Assembly: GCA_922989275.2 (NCBI GenBank)
Contig: OV277871.1
Span: 30,266,693 to 30,330,692, forward strand
Direction: 5' to 3'
Source: Gari tellinella
Taxonomy: Eukaryota > Mollusca > Bivalvia > Cardiida > Psammobiidae
DNA length: 64,000 nt
The notes under the pieces were generated by a model. The model was not told the DNA's origin, did not search any database, and worked only from the letters and a program-made list of their open reading frames with translations. The translations under genes and the position numbers were made by a program. This document shows, piece by piece, positions 28,562-39,321 of the stretch; position 1 is the stretch's first letter; each line of letters opens with the position of its first letter.

Positions 28562-28849
28562 TTTTCTATGTTCGGAACATCTCGCTCCTTTTCGTTCAGT
28601 GAAGAAATTGATTGTGTTCTTTCCCGTTAAATTGATAAAATGTAGAAATTTCATTTTTTTAAAAACATTTCTAGCGATTTAATTTAATCTGAGTAGCAAA
28701 CAAAAAAAACCTCCAATATATGCAATAAAAATCTAATATATTTTATTACATACATATTGAAGGGATTTTTTGTGTGTACTGTTATTAAAACTGATTATTG
28801 TGCAAATGCTGGATCAGACAGAGTCAATGTTTAAACCTTTGAACCCAAG

Positions 28850-29130
28850 AGTCACGCATATACGAGTCGTTAGAAATATTTGTCTATCGTATTCTTGAAG
28901 ATTTTTTTTTTGTATAATGATGTCAGCATTTTTTACTTTTAAAGATGTGACGCATTGCAATCAGAGCAATGTCTGATCAGGGTCCAAACTGTTTGTGCGT
29001 TGTTTGTGCGGCTCATATAGTCTTGAATATAACGATATTTCAGACATAAATATTGAAGCAGACGACAATGTGGCGGTGTAGGGGTAAAAACCTCATGATA
29101 AATGTCTACGAAAGGGTTTTAAAAAGTGAA
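28850..29130. mobile_element. family A-like remnant
   Basis: It contains GTCTGATCAGGGTCCAAACT as a single arm, then GAAGCAGACGACAATG and GTGTAGGGG. The left arm is lost. Confidence 0.4.
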
Positions 29131-29272
29131 GATCGTCTAATCCTTGTCAAATAAGTTCTAATCCATGTATCTTCGAGTGTACTGTTTGCTTTTCAAGGAC
29201 AATGACACATGTCTTTACTGAAGTGCTCTGTCAACAACATATGACAACACTTGTGTTTTAAATATACAGTAT

Positions 29273-29608
29273 TACAGTGCTCCCTCCCTACAACGACCCT
29301 TTCATCAACAACCCCTCCTTACAACGACCCTTGCCGCAGTTCCCTAAACAGACCAATTATATCTAACACTTTTACTGCTGCAATGTCATCTACTTAAAAT
29401 GTTCGTCTGTTGTTTTTCTCAAAGTTACATACTGGAATTACGACAGAAAATAAACAGTATGGCGAGTGACAAACAACTTGAATCTAGATCAGAAGCGGCG
29501 TCTGATCTAGTTTAAATCTGTTTGCAATTGTAAGTCAATTTCCCTTCCTATAACGACTCCCTCCGAACAATGCACACCATCTTTGTCTCCCATTGGGTGT
29601 CACTGTAA
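29273..29608. mobile_element. family G element
   Basis: TA-CAGTGCTCCCTCCCTAC start, with an internal second copy of the CTCCTTACAACGACCC motif. The hairpin is near 29480-29525. Confidence 0.6.
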
Positions 29609-29639
29609 ACTGAAGGGGCAATGTGTTCCCTTGTTACAA

Positions 29640-29815
29640 TGGGTAAACTCAATAATCCCTAAGACTTCAAATGGAAAATTCCAGTTTCAAATTTAGAAAA
29701 GTCCATTTTTACTTATTTAGGGTTAATTTAAGTGAAAAATCGTAAATGACAAACAACACAGACCCTGATCAGAGCGCTCCTTTAGAAGGATCAGGGTCCA
29801 CACTGTTTGCATACT
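29640..29815. mobile_element. family H fragment
   Basis: AAGACTTCAAATGGAAAATT body and a hairpin near 29750-29811 with CAGACCCTGATCAGAG and GATCAGGGTCCACACTG. Confidence 0.5.
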
Positions 29816-30029
29816 ACATGTGTCTTATTTTCAGGTACGTTTTTTGACGATCATATGCGATGTTATTTTTGCCCTAATAAGCGCGTTTGTTTAAAACATT
29901 GGTGTCTTTTCTATACCAATTCAAACACATATCAATATCAACAAGTCTATTCGGAGATTTATAGATCTCTAGTTATAACAATAATATGTTTTACATGAGA
30001 ACCATTTAAGATTCACCGGGGGAAAAAAT

Positions 30030-30103
30030 TGGCCAGTGTGGGGGTCGAACCCACGACATTCGCGTTATTAGCACGACGCTCTAACCGACTGAGCTAACCG
30101 GCC
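30030..30103 (-). tRNA. tRNA-Ile (anticodon AAT)
   Basis: On the minus strand, GGCCGGTTAGCTCAG starts a 74-base cloverleaf. The acceptor GGCCGGT pairs with ACTGGCC and the discriminator is A. The anticodon loop is CTAATAA and the T arm GGGTTCGACCC. A run of six T follows within a few bases. The upstream flank matches the other three copies (GATAGAGAGAC). Confidence 0.95.
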
Positions 30104-31311
30104 GTTGGTACAGGCCGTCTCTCTATCACGATAAGTACTTTCTTAACCTCATAATATGTCACGAAAATGCTGTCTGCTTAAAACTTTCTCGCTATTTTCC
30201 GTTACCTGCTTTAACCGCTTCACTGCAATTATATCGTCTAGCTTAAACCACTCTATCACTGTCATGACGTCATCAATTTTCAGGAATGTCTTACTCAAAT
30301 TTAAATTTTAGATCTTCTGACTTATGAAGTATTGATTTACCTTTGATTTACCTTTAAAATATTGAAATGGTAAGCGTACATGTATGTCTATAGTGGCAAT
30401 CAGAAGTTAATTGCGGTAAAATATGTCTATAGCCCACGCATGGTTTTCTCTTAGACATTACCGGCCACATTATGTATTAATGGCAGACAGCTCCTCTACT
30501 TAAGACTATATGTGGATTTTATATGGTAAAGTATTCAGTGTAGATCTACATGACTTTGATCTCAATAAATCGGGGTTCCCGATTTCAATGTCTATTAACC
30601 CATTGATTGCACATGTCTTATCCCGAGTGCAATAGTTATTTACAACTTAGCAGTTTGGGTGCTGAGCAGGCGCATGTTACAAAATCCACTATGTTTTACA
30701 CTCACTTCATTATTTCTTAAATTAAAATACATAAAATTCACATTTGAGAAATTTAATCAGACGACAATCGTTTTCAAATGATTACGTCATGTGAGTTAAT
30801 GGGTTAAATGTCTCTAATGTGTCTGCTAATGGTCATTGAACACGTACATTTCTACATAAAAGCAATTAACAGTAAAGGCATGACACTGCAACCATTTTAT
30901 TCATTCCCCAAATTTCAAATAAACACTGATGATCCCAGTTTCCTGTAATGCATATTCCAATTGGAATACATGTAATTATGGTTGGTTTAACAATGTATGG
31001 CAAAATGACAAACAGTGCAGAACCTGATCGGAGGGTTCCGGTTCCCTCTGATCTGAGTCTATACTGTTTGCATAGAACAAGAGTACACTTGGCACTGTGC
31101 TCTATTTATAGAGGATGGGTATACTCGACGTAGGATCAAGGGGTTAAAGTAAAGGGTTCTTTTAACAGTGAACTTAAAAAAGACAGATGGCAGCTCAACG
31201 CAGAGTAAAAGTATATAACAAAAACTCATTTGGAAGCTGCCAGCTGGTATAGTCAAACTCTGTTTAAAGCCCAGATGAAATACCGCGGAACACGGCATCT
31301 GATCTGGATAA

Positions 31312-31555
31312 TTAAACCCATTACCTCATAAATTTATACGCCTTTCAACGTCTTTAATTCCTTTGCTCCACTGAAGAAAAAATCCACTAAAACAATAGAG
31401 ATATGACTTTGCACAATTTGTTCAAAATTCCTATTGATGGTGGCTTAAAGTAGGCTGAAAGTAAAGCAGAATGCGCGCATTCTGTTTTGCTTTCAATCTG
31501 CTTTAACTGCTCACCTATATTCAATACGAAAAAAGGCTATTTGATAATGAGTTAA
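31312..31555. mobile_element. family B element, 244 bp
   Basis: TTAA at both ends. The core-2 hairpin at about 31443-31507 has a shortened loop (ATGCGCGCAT). Confidence 0.7.
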
Positions 31556-31839
31556 AAAATCTTGCAAATGTTAGTCAAGTGACCTAGTCGCTCTTAACAC
31601 TAAAAGGGTTAACGCTATTATTCTGTCATAAGTGTTCGTCCATTATATCAGAAACTGTTTATATTCATTTGTTGACTTTAACCGTTGTTGCAGGAAAATT
31701 GTCGATGGAACATAAGTATATGTCAATACCTAACCGATTGTCATTTGGTAAATGGGGTACTGATTCAAGTAAATAGCCCCTTTGTATTCGACTTTCTCAG
31801 GCCAAAATTTTACATAAGTAATTTATTCCAAAATATTAG

Positions 31840-32035
31840 CTCTTTGCATGCTGGGTAATTTTTTTCGTCTGCAAATATTGTCGTCTGTTAATGCTCTAAA
31901 AATAGATTTTTCTAAATTTCTTTTCAAAACAGGATGAGAGTTTCAAACAGTTTGGATCCCGATGAGACGCCGAGTAACGCGGCGTCTCATCAGGATCCAA
32001 ACTGTTTGCAGAGGTAATCACTGTATGTCAGTTAT
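31840..32035. mobile_element. family A-like element with intact hairpin
   Basis: CTCTTTGCATGCTGGG at the left. The nearly perfect hairpin at about 31948-32009 reads GATGAGACGCC instead of GATCAGACGCC, with the opposite arm changed to match. Confidence 0.6.
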
Positions 32036-32148
32036 AACCGCCGCTATAGTAAGTGATGTCAAAAGGCGATCAGTGATTATTTACTTTCTAAATACACGAC
32101 AAAACGATCAATTCAGATCATAAACTGGTCAAAGTACAGCGAAAATAA

Positions 32149-32345
32149 TTAACCCTTCCATCACCACATGCCGACATAAGTCGACTTTGCAAACAGTTTG
32201 GATCCTGATCAGACGCCGCGTAACGCGGCGTCTGATCAGGGTTCAGACTGTTTTTATACTCTCATCGATATTTCTGTAGTCAAACTTCCTGCGTTACGTG
32301 GCGACTGATCAAGAACAAAATGTTATCGATATTTCGACTGCCAAA
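32149..32345. mobile_element. family A element
   Basis: TTAA-CCCTTCCATCACC start and hairpin at about 32193-32254. The right end is unclear because a family B element begins at about 32350. Confidence 0.55.
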
Positions 32346-32349
32346 CTGC

Positions 32350-32612
32350 TTCAACCCTTTACCTCATAGTCTGTTTATATATAGTTTTGAATACAGGTGA
32401 CCACTTAAAGCAGGTTGAAAGTGAAGCAGAATGTGCATTAAGGCACATTCTGCTTTACTTTCAGCCTGCTTTAAGCTAAAATATGCTAGGCTATACATGT
32501 ATAAAATATTTGTAATGGTAATTGTTCATGAGGGTATAAACTGGAACTATTTTCTTCAGCGGAGGAATAAATTAAATACGCTAAAAGTCGCTTCTATGGG
32601 GGAAAGGGTTAA
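32350..32612. mobile_element. family B element
   Basis: CCCTTTACCTCATAGTC start and ATGGGGGAAAGGG-TTAA end. The core-2 hairpin is at about 32404-32475. It closely resembles the 22443 copy. Confidence 0.75.
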
Positions 32613-32692
32613 ATCTTACTTTGAAATACATGTACATATATATTAATGTAGATCTATATTGCCTACTTGAGAACATCTACTTGTAAAAGTAA

Positions 32693-32893
32693 ACCCTTCA
32701 CTGCCTTATCCCGATAACGCTTGTTATTTGCTGACAATTTAGATCCTGATCAGACTCCGCTTCATGCGGCGTCTGATGTTCGACACGCATTTAAAACGAA
32801 TAAAGAGTAAGAATATCTAAAATTCAAACTTTAGAAGTAAAAGCAGACGGCAATTGCTTATAACTGATGACGCCACGGCAGTGAAGGGGTTTA
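32693..32893. mobile_element. family A element
   Basis: CCCTTCACTGCC and GGCAGTGAAGGGG ends. The hairpin is partly deleted and ends ATGCGGCGTCTGATG. Confidence 0.65.
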
Positions 32894-33132
32894 GGCAGAC
32901 TATATATTTTTCTTCAGTGGATGAATATATCAAAAGCGTAAAAAGGCATGTATATGGGGGTAATGGGTTAAAGCAGATGATGTTAGTGTGCTGAAGCGGT
33001 TAAAGCAGACATGTGACATTTGGCGGGAAATGTGACAATGAAGCAGACAACATGCTCGTGATTACAACACAAACTAAATATATCCTGAGGGTTATGTAGA
33101 TTTATCGTAACAGGAAGTCCACATGGACCAAC

Positions 33133-33206
33133 GGCCGGTTAGCTCAGTCGGTTAGAGCGTCGTGCTAATAACGCGAATGTCGTGGGTTCGACCCCCACAC
33201 TGGCCA
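33133..33206 (+). tRNA. tRNA-Ile (anticodon AAT), copy 2
   Basis: A 74-base cloverleaf with acceptor GGCCGGT/ACTGGCC, discriminator A and loop CTAATAA. A T-run (TTTTTT) follows at once. A TTTAT box sits 32 bases upstream of the first base. Confidence 0.95.
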
Positions 33207-33545
33207 AATTTTTTCTCGTTAATTTGAAGTAAATATGCATTTTAACGTTGTATCACAAGATGGATTTACCACACAGAGAGGGTCATCGTCTTTCTGTTTT
33301 TTAATGTCATTTTTTCATAAATCTACGAGTAGGTATAAGTCTTTATTATATACCTATTGATCATTTATAGAGATTTCTCAGTTAGATAATTTCATATCGT
33401 CACAGTTGATATAATCACTATAGTGATGATATCACTTTTTGTGACGTTATGTCACAATATCTTAAGTGACTTCGCGCATAAACAATTCATTTTGTGTGTT
33501 TTCTGTAAAAACGTCAATTAAATGTATGTAATAAAAAGAATAATA

Positions 33546-33684
33546 AATTCCTTTGAATATATATGAAAAATACATCACTCGAATAGGTTGTTATCTGGTT
33601 AAAAAAACTCGTCATTCGGACTCGTTTTTAACCAGATAACAACCCATTCTCGTTATATAATTTTCATAGAAATCCGAAGGAATT
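33546..33684. repeat. 139-bp inverted repeat
   Basis: The inner arms GGTTGTTATCTGGTTAAAAA and complement are perfect. The similarity continues outward to AATTCCTT and AAGGAATT at lower identity. The loop is about 20 bp. Confidence 0.75.
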
Positions 33685-34187
33685 GATTTATTTACAGAAA
33701 TCCGTTGATATCAGTTTTGATGCGGTCGAATTTGTAATGTTCTTGTGCCTACTCTTTACGGCATTTACGCAAATTTTGAAGTCACCAATTGGAATCATTG
33801 TCGTCAAATTTTATTTCTCAAATTTAAATAGCTTGGATCATGTTGATCAGAAAGCTGCATCTGATCAGGATCTTATAATCTTATCTTCAGTCAAACTTCC
33901 CGTGTAACGTGACGTGCATATGTGATCAGGATCCAAACTGTTTCACACTCAATTTAATATTTCATAAGTCCGAATTTCTAAAATTTAAATTTGAGAAATA
34001 TATTTAAAGCAGATGAGAGTATTTTAAAGTGATAACGTCATGTTAGTGAAGGATTTTAGGCAGACGATATAAAAACGATGAAGTGGTTTAAATTTGGCGG
34101 GACATGGGTAAGCAGACAACATTTTCAGTATATAACATTTTGAGGTCTATATGAATCTATAGTGATAGAGAGACAAGTCATGTCATC

Positions 34188-34261
34188 GGCCGGTTAGCTC
34201 AGTCGGTTAGAGCGTCGTGCTAATTACGCGATTGTCGTGGGTTCGACCCCCACACTGGCCA
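34188..34261 (+). tRNA. tRNA-Ile (AAT), copy 3, with altered base 37
   Basis: Same cloverleaf as its neighbours, but the anticodon loop is CTAATTA: T replaces the usual A at position 37 (34225). One variable-loop base also differs. All stems still pair and a T-run follows. Position 37 is normally A in tRNAs reading ANN codons (t6A site), so this copy may be impaired. Confidence 0.85.
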
Positions 34262-34417
34262 ATTATTTTTTATATAAAAGTTATACATGTACTTTTTCTC
34301 GATATAAATATCATAGAAACATTGTAAAAGAAATTTTCACATAGCAACGTTCAGATATAAAGTCAGTTCTTAAAGGGGCTAGATCTGTTTATAAACAGAT
34401 ATAACTTACATCTTTCT

Positions 34418-34677
34418 TTAACCCTTTACTTCATAGTCAGTTTCTAATTTTGAGGATAGGTAGTCACATAAAGCAGGTTGAAAGTAAATCAGAATGCGCG
34501 GCTTAATGCAAATTCTGCTAAATGCTTTCAGCCTGCTTTAAGCTCCCATCTGCTAGGACAAAGAAACTATTTCTTATGGTAAGTGTTTAGTTATGACTGG
34601 ATTGGAACTATTTCCTTCCGTGGAGGAATAAATTAGATGCGCTAAAAAATTAATGTGCTTCTATTGGGTGAAGGGTT
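34418..34677. mobile_element. family B element
   Basis: TTAA-CCCTTTACTTCATAG start and TTGGGTGAAGGGTT end. The core-2 hairpin at about 34477-34544 has a few extra bases in the loop. Confidence 0.65.
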
Positions 34678-34728
34678 GGGCAGAAAACACTCGTTATATT
34701 ACAACGCAACTATTTTTTGAGGTTTATG

Positions 34729-34764
34729 TAGCTTTATAGTGATAGAGAGACCGGCTGTAACAAC
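34729..34764 (+). promoter_or_regulatory. conserved upstream flank of tRNA-Ile genes
   Basis: TTTATAGTGATAGAGAGAC lies directly upstream and recurs, with few changes, before the copies at 34188, 33133 and 30103. Its TATA-like part sits about 26-32 bases before the tRNA, where upstream Pol III elements occur in several invertebrates. Confidence 0.5.
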
Positions 34765-34838
34765 GGCCGGTTAGCTCAGTCGGTTAGAGCGTCGTGCTAA
34801 TAACGCGAATGTCGTGGGTTCGACCCCCACACTGGCCA
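34765..34838 (+). tRNA. tRNA-Ile (anticodon AAT), copy 4
   Basis: A 74-base cloverleaf identical in sequence to copies 1 and 2, with loop CTAATAA. A TTTATAG box begins 32 bases upstream, and a T5 run lies downstream. Confidence 0.95.
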
Positions 34839-34872
34839 ATAATTTTTACATAGAAATTATATTTTTCTCGAA

Positions 34873-35007
34873 GTAAATATCATAGAAATGAACTTCTTAC
34901 ACAGAAAAATTCCGAAAAAGTCAGTTCTCAAATGACCGAAATATCATAGAAATGAACTTCTTACACAGAAAAATTCCGAAAAAGTCAGTTCTCAATTGAC
35001 CTAAATA
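34873..35007. repeat. 65-bp tandem duplication
   Basis: AAATATCATAGAAATGAACT through GTCAGTTCTCAA occurs twice in a row with almost no change, just after tRNA-Ile copy 4. Confidence 0.85.
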
Positions 35008-35063
35008 TATTTAACTTTCATCCTGTTTAAGCAGTCATGCACCTGATAAATCACTTAATTTAG

Positions 35064-35320
35064 CAGGGCTGCCATTTCTCCGGATTTTTCCTTTATCTTC
35101 GGATTTTTTTCCAGTCTACATGGTAGCTTTAAGCAGCCTGAAAGCAAAGCAGAATACGCCTTAAGGCGCATTCTGCTTTACTTACAGCCTGCTTTAAGAA
35201 GTCGCATGTCAACAAAACAAGAAACAGGCTATGGAGTTAAGGTACGATTCGTAAAATCGCACTTGAAAAATACAAATTTGGAAATCTAAGGATTTTTCAT
35301 GTCAACTTATGGCAGCCCTG
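35064..35320. mobile_element. family C element with 6-bp target duplication ATTTAG
   Basis: CAGGGCTGCCATTTCTCCGG and GGCAGCCCTG ends, with ATTTAG at 35058-35063 and 35321-35326. The core-2 hairpin is at about 35125-35200. Confidence 0.88.
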
Positions 35321-35397
35321 ATTTAGAGGTCGTAATTGAGAGGTTTTGCTGAATATATTCGATAATATCCGTTTAATGTGTTTGGAATGTAATGTTC

Positions 35398-35620
35398 ATG
35401 TGTTAACTACTTCAAGGTCACGACGTCATCAGCTTGGAACAATGGTCGTCTGCTTGCATGTCTCTTTTCAAATTTAAATTATGTACATTTTTTAATTGTT
35501 TTGCCCACAGACATATTAGTGTTAAACTGTTTTGATCCTGATACATGGCATCTGGTCAGGATCCAAACTGTTTGCAAAAAAACCACCGTAAAACGATACG
35601 GTAGTGAAGGGGGAAAATAA
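35398..35620. mobile_element. family A element, decayed
   Basis: ACTACTTCAAGGTCACGACG at the left and GGTAGTGAAGGGGG at the right. The hairpin core is shortened around ATACATGGCATCTGG. Confidence 0.55.
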
Positions 35621-35759
35621 GGAAAAGTCCATCTATTTATATTAAGTTGAACGTTGGAAATTGTATGTTATATTACTAATGAATACCCGAAACCATGAAA
35701 GAATAGTTATTCATACGTGCCGAAATGTACACAAGGAATTTTTAAAATAAAAAAATATA

Positions 35760-35843
35760 TGTCAGAAGTGGGATTCGAACCCACGCCTGGAGAACCAGAC
35801 TGCGACCTGAACGCAGCGCCTTAGACCACTCGGCCATCCTGAC
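35760..35843 (-). tRNA. tRNA-Leu (anticodon CAG)
   Basis: On the minus strand GTCAGGATGGCCGAGTGG begins an 84-base type II tRNA. The acceptor GTCAGGA pairs with TTCTGAC with one G-U pair and the discriminator is A. The anticodon loop is TTCAGGT, the variable arm is long, and the T arm is GGGTTCGAATCCC. A T7 run lies downstream. Confidence 0.95.
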
Positions 35844-35849
35844 AAGTAC

Positions 35850-37640
35850 GCTCAAGGAGAGCAAATAATCGATATGTTCATAGGCTTAAAATATAATCGT
35901 GACTCGTGATAGATACATGTTCGTAAGAATTACACAAGCACCTTAGCCGAAACGAGTCCAAAATCTTAAAGCATTGAAAATCCACGATAAATGACTGGAT
36001 TAATCAATAAGGTTTAACCTAAGTTACATTATCACTCACGATTTCGATTTTACTGACAATAAACTCAAACTTGACTTGTAGTCCACATGTGTACAGTTAG
36101 GTATGGGGCTATTTCATGTTAATTGGCCATATCCTCATCATACCCTGAGGACGGCAACTGTCACAAAATTAGCATGACCTCTCAGAGATTCATTAAAGAT
36201 ACTACTTGCCTTGTTGTGATTAGTTCTGCCCCTAGTCGCTATAATATATATTTGACAAGTCAATCGCAAAGGAGTTGACTGATCCAAAAATTGATAACAG
36301 CATTATACAAATCCATTCAAAACAGTGAAAAGACAATAACTTTTATTAACCCTTAGCCTGTCGGTTGTTGCTTGAGTTGTATTTACAAGCAAGCAGTCTG
36401 TATTCAGATTTGACGGGTTCTGGATACCATCTGAATTGGACCCGTGTTTCACGTTCTGTAATCTATAAGACAATTTATAAATGCCCAAATCTGACTTTGA
36501 CAGGGGACAATTTCACAATAGACGGTAGATCTACGGCGGTCACGTGTGTAAAATGCCAGCCAAGAGAATCTGTTTTAAATTAATTTATAATTTACACAAT
36601 TTCCGTGTAAAAACTTTCAACAAACAACTATTGATCAAGATCTTTTATTGCTTGAAACAGTTTTGTCAATTAAACATTGTACCCACTGATTGATTGATAA
36701 GCTGAATAATTAATTAATTAATTCATTCATTCATTATCCATTCATTCATTTATTCATTCTTCATTCCATCCCCCATCCTTCCTTCCTTCCTTCATTCCTA
36801 CCTTCCTTTATTCATTCATTCCTTCCTTTATTCATTCATTCATTTGTTCATCACACAATGATTCATTCATTTTATTTCTTGCATGCATTCTGGATATACA
36901 GCTACTTCAGCTTGACTCTAGTTCTTTATAATATTCACCAGAAAAAGTCTGATTGAATTAAAAAAAACAACCACACACACTCTAAAATCCTTTTAAAATA
37001 GATCTAGATCTGGATTCAGACCTTCGATTTGATAAAGATTTCGGTAGTTTTTATTGCTGTTGTTGTTGTTTGTTTAAAAACAGACAAAAACAAAAACAAC
37101 AACTACAAACACCATTTCATCCTTTATTTCTCCAATTTGATTTAAATCGAAGTGACAGTTTAATGTCAGTGTTTTAATTAAACAAGTTATCTGAAATCGA
37201 ACATGTGTGTATAATCAAGCCAGGAACGTGGATTGTGCGCGGTTTTTTTGTTTTTTGTTTTTTTTCACTTTACATTAAGAATAAGAATATGTTCTTAAGC
37301 TAGTTTAAGTTATCAAAGTTCAACAAAACTTGTAAGTAGGTGAAAATATGCATTTAATGCAAATAATGTTTTATTATCCGTGAAGGATTATGAAGTTCAC
37401 AACAGGTTAACAATCACACTTTCACCTGACAGTGTCCCTACGTTTATCCCCTTGACCTAATACCATAGGAAAATATTTTCTTTTCTTTTTTGTCCAAGCA
37501 GATCAACCAAAAAATGTAAAACGATTTTTAACAGATTAACATGAGCTTACGGGGGGCATTATATCTTGGCTTATAGCAAATAGAATTTATAGAGCGGAAA
37601 ATAGCATATATCAACTTAGTCTTTATCATACATAGATTGA
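35850..37640. other. gene-poor stretch with ATTC microsatellite
   Basis: About 36717-36870 is ATTC/CTTC-rich microsatellite DNA. About 37052-37110 is an inverted run of TTG and CAA triplets. Reading frames near 36300-36580 show no recognisable domain. Confidence 0.45.
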
Positions 37641-37715
37641 CATTTGCAAACAGTTTGGATCCTGCTCAAACGCCGCGTAACGCGGCGTTTGATCAGGATC
37701 CAAACTGTTTGACAC
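37640..37715. repeat. isolated core-1 hairpin
   Basis: A perfect GCAAACAGTTTGGATCCTG palindrome reading GCTCAAACGCC on one arm and GGCGTTTGATC on the other, so most of the change is mirrored. No element ends were found. Confidence 0.7.
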
Positions 37716-38132
37716 CCGAAATTTAGTTTCTGCAGTTGAAATAGAAATGGTGTTCTTCTAAATTTATTTAATGCTTTAGCATTGCATACTATAAATATGA
37801 CATTGCCGTCGTATTAACTGGGAAAAGGTTATCAATGGACAATGTACAGGATACAATATGACATATCAATGCCAAAAGGGTGGTAAAATGATACAAGATA
37901 TATAATAATGATATCCATTAAAATTTTCTTGTCATTGACGCTTAACAAAACATTGTTTCATTCATGCAAAGTGTCTGATTTCAACGTGACTTCACGGTTG
38001 ATTGGAGTGACATTTCGCTTCGATCTTTAAAATCTGATCAGATCAAAGTTGGATATATAGCGGCGAGTGGTGATCTGAAAGTTTGACCTGATATGTTCAT
38101 CAGATAGTGGATTTAATTAGTTGATCAGTTAC

Positions 38133-38582
38133 AGCGGAGAAGACATTAGTCTTACCCGTTTAACCCCTTCACTGCCGTGACGTCATCAAATTTAAACAAT
38201 TGTCGTCTGCTTTTATTTCTTAGATTTTAATTTTTGCTATTTTGACTGAAGAAATATTGAAATGAGTGTCAAACAGTTTGGTCCTGATCAGACGCCGCGT
38301 AACGCGGCGTCTGACCAGGATCCAAACTGTTCGCAAAAGACTGCTGTGCTCGGGGTAAGGCAGTGAATGAATCAAACGCATCTGAAATGCAAACGTATTC
38401 AATGGAATGTAGAAAATGTTTAAAAACTGCGTTAGTCGGAGAGGCAAAGAGTTTTGGAGCCTGGTAGGACGGCAGATTACCCGGCGTCTGATCTGGCCAA
38501 AACTGTTTGCAATGGGCATACGGATTTTAGCCCCATGATAAACACGTTTATTGGAAAAGAATAACACCCTCTCCCACTGCAT
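38133..38582. mobile_element. family D element carrying a nested family A element
   Basis: D begins TA-CAGCGGAGAAGACATTAG. Its internal CCCGTTTAA is interrupted at TTAA by A (about 38158-38372, hairpin 38268-38334, TGACGTCA near 38179). D then continues with CAAACGCATCTG and its own hairpin near 38450-38515. Confidence 0.7.
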
Positions 38583-38694
38583 CTATCGGAAAATTGAATA
38601 TTTGATGCGACAACAAACAAATACATCTAACATTTTTATAGGATATTTCTGCTTTATTTTCACCATGTATTAAGCAGCCGTCTGTATTTGAGAG

Positions 38695-39014
38695 TACAGT
38701 GCTCCCTCTCTACAATACCGAATGGGAGACAAAGATCACGTGTATTGTTCGGAGGGAGGTGTTAAAGGGAGGAAAATCAAGAATATGCTTACATTTGCAA
38801 ACAGCTAGAATCCAGATCGTCTGATCTGGATTCCAGCTGTTGGTTACTCGTCAATATGTTTCCTATGTCAAACTTTCCACTAATACATACATGTATGTAA
38901 CTCGGAGAAAGACCAGCAGACGACAATTTTAAGCAGACGGTATTGCAACAATGGTGTCTAACTGTTAGGAGGGGTCGTTGTTCGGAGGGGCCGTTGTAGG
39001 GAAGGAGCACTGTA
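38695..39014. mobile_element. family G element just upstream of the ROCO gene
   Basis: TA-CAGTGCTCCCTCTCTAC and GGAAGGAGCACTG-TA ends, and a shortened hairpin near 38797-38847. It ends 137 bp before the proposed start codon at 39151, so it may lie in the promoter or 5' UTR. Confidence 0.75.
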
Positions 39015-39150
39015 ACAATAAGCGCACAATGGTTCTCTTCTTTAGACAATGTATTATTAATAAATATTGTTCTGCAGATGATGTTGTGTAAGGCGGGAGG
39101 TTCGAATCTTGTGCAAGGCTTTCAACACAAAACCCGGAAGTGCTAGCTTA

Positions 39151-39321
39151 ATGTCAGCGTCCCGCCGGAAGAGACCGGGATCACGTGCCGGACCTACCAT
39201 ACACAGCGGCCCAATCATGGCGCACATAGGGTTTGAAGGGGCCAGACATATGCACCCGGAGCGGTGTCCGAGTGCTAAAAGGGAGAGGACTGTTTCAGTG
39301 AGGCTGTTCGACGTAGCCGAT
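39151..39321 (+). CDS. ROCO exon 1 (basic N-terminus)
   Basis: Encodes MSASRRKRPGSRAGP through RTVSVRLFDVAD, 57 residues rich in Arg, and ends at GAT before GTAAGTG, phase 0. There is no homology I can name. It is assigned by the open frame, the consensus donor and the in-frame join to the LRR exon. An alternative start at 39217 (MAHIGFEG) has A at -3 and G at +4. Confidence 0.65.

Larger units (their letters stand above)
30150..33132. other. spacer between inverted and tandem tRNA-Ile copies
   Basis: It is largely built of foldback elements, including a family A start near 30240-30370 (TGACGTCATC), a decayed A element at about 30597-30803, an H fragment at 31000-31145, and those listed separately. 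Confidence 0.45.

Noticed and set aside
36303..36583. Small gene on either strand
   Set aside because: Two overlapping short frames without splice sites, domains or start context.
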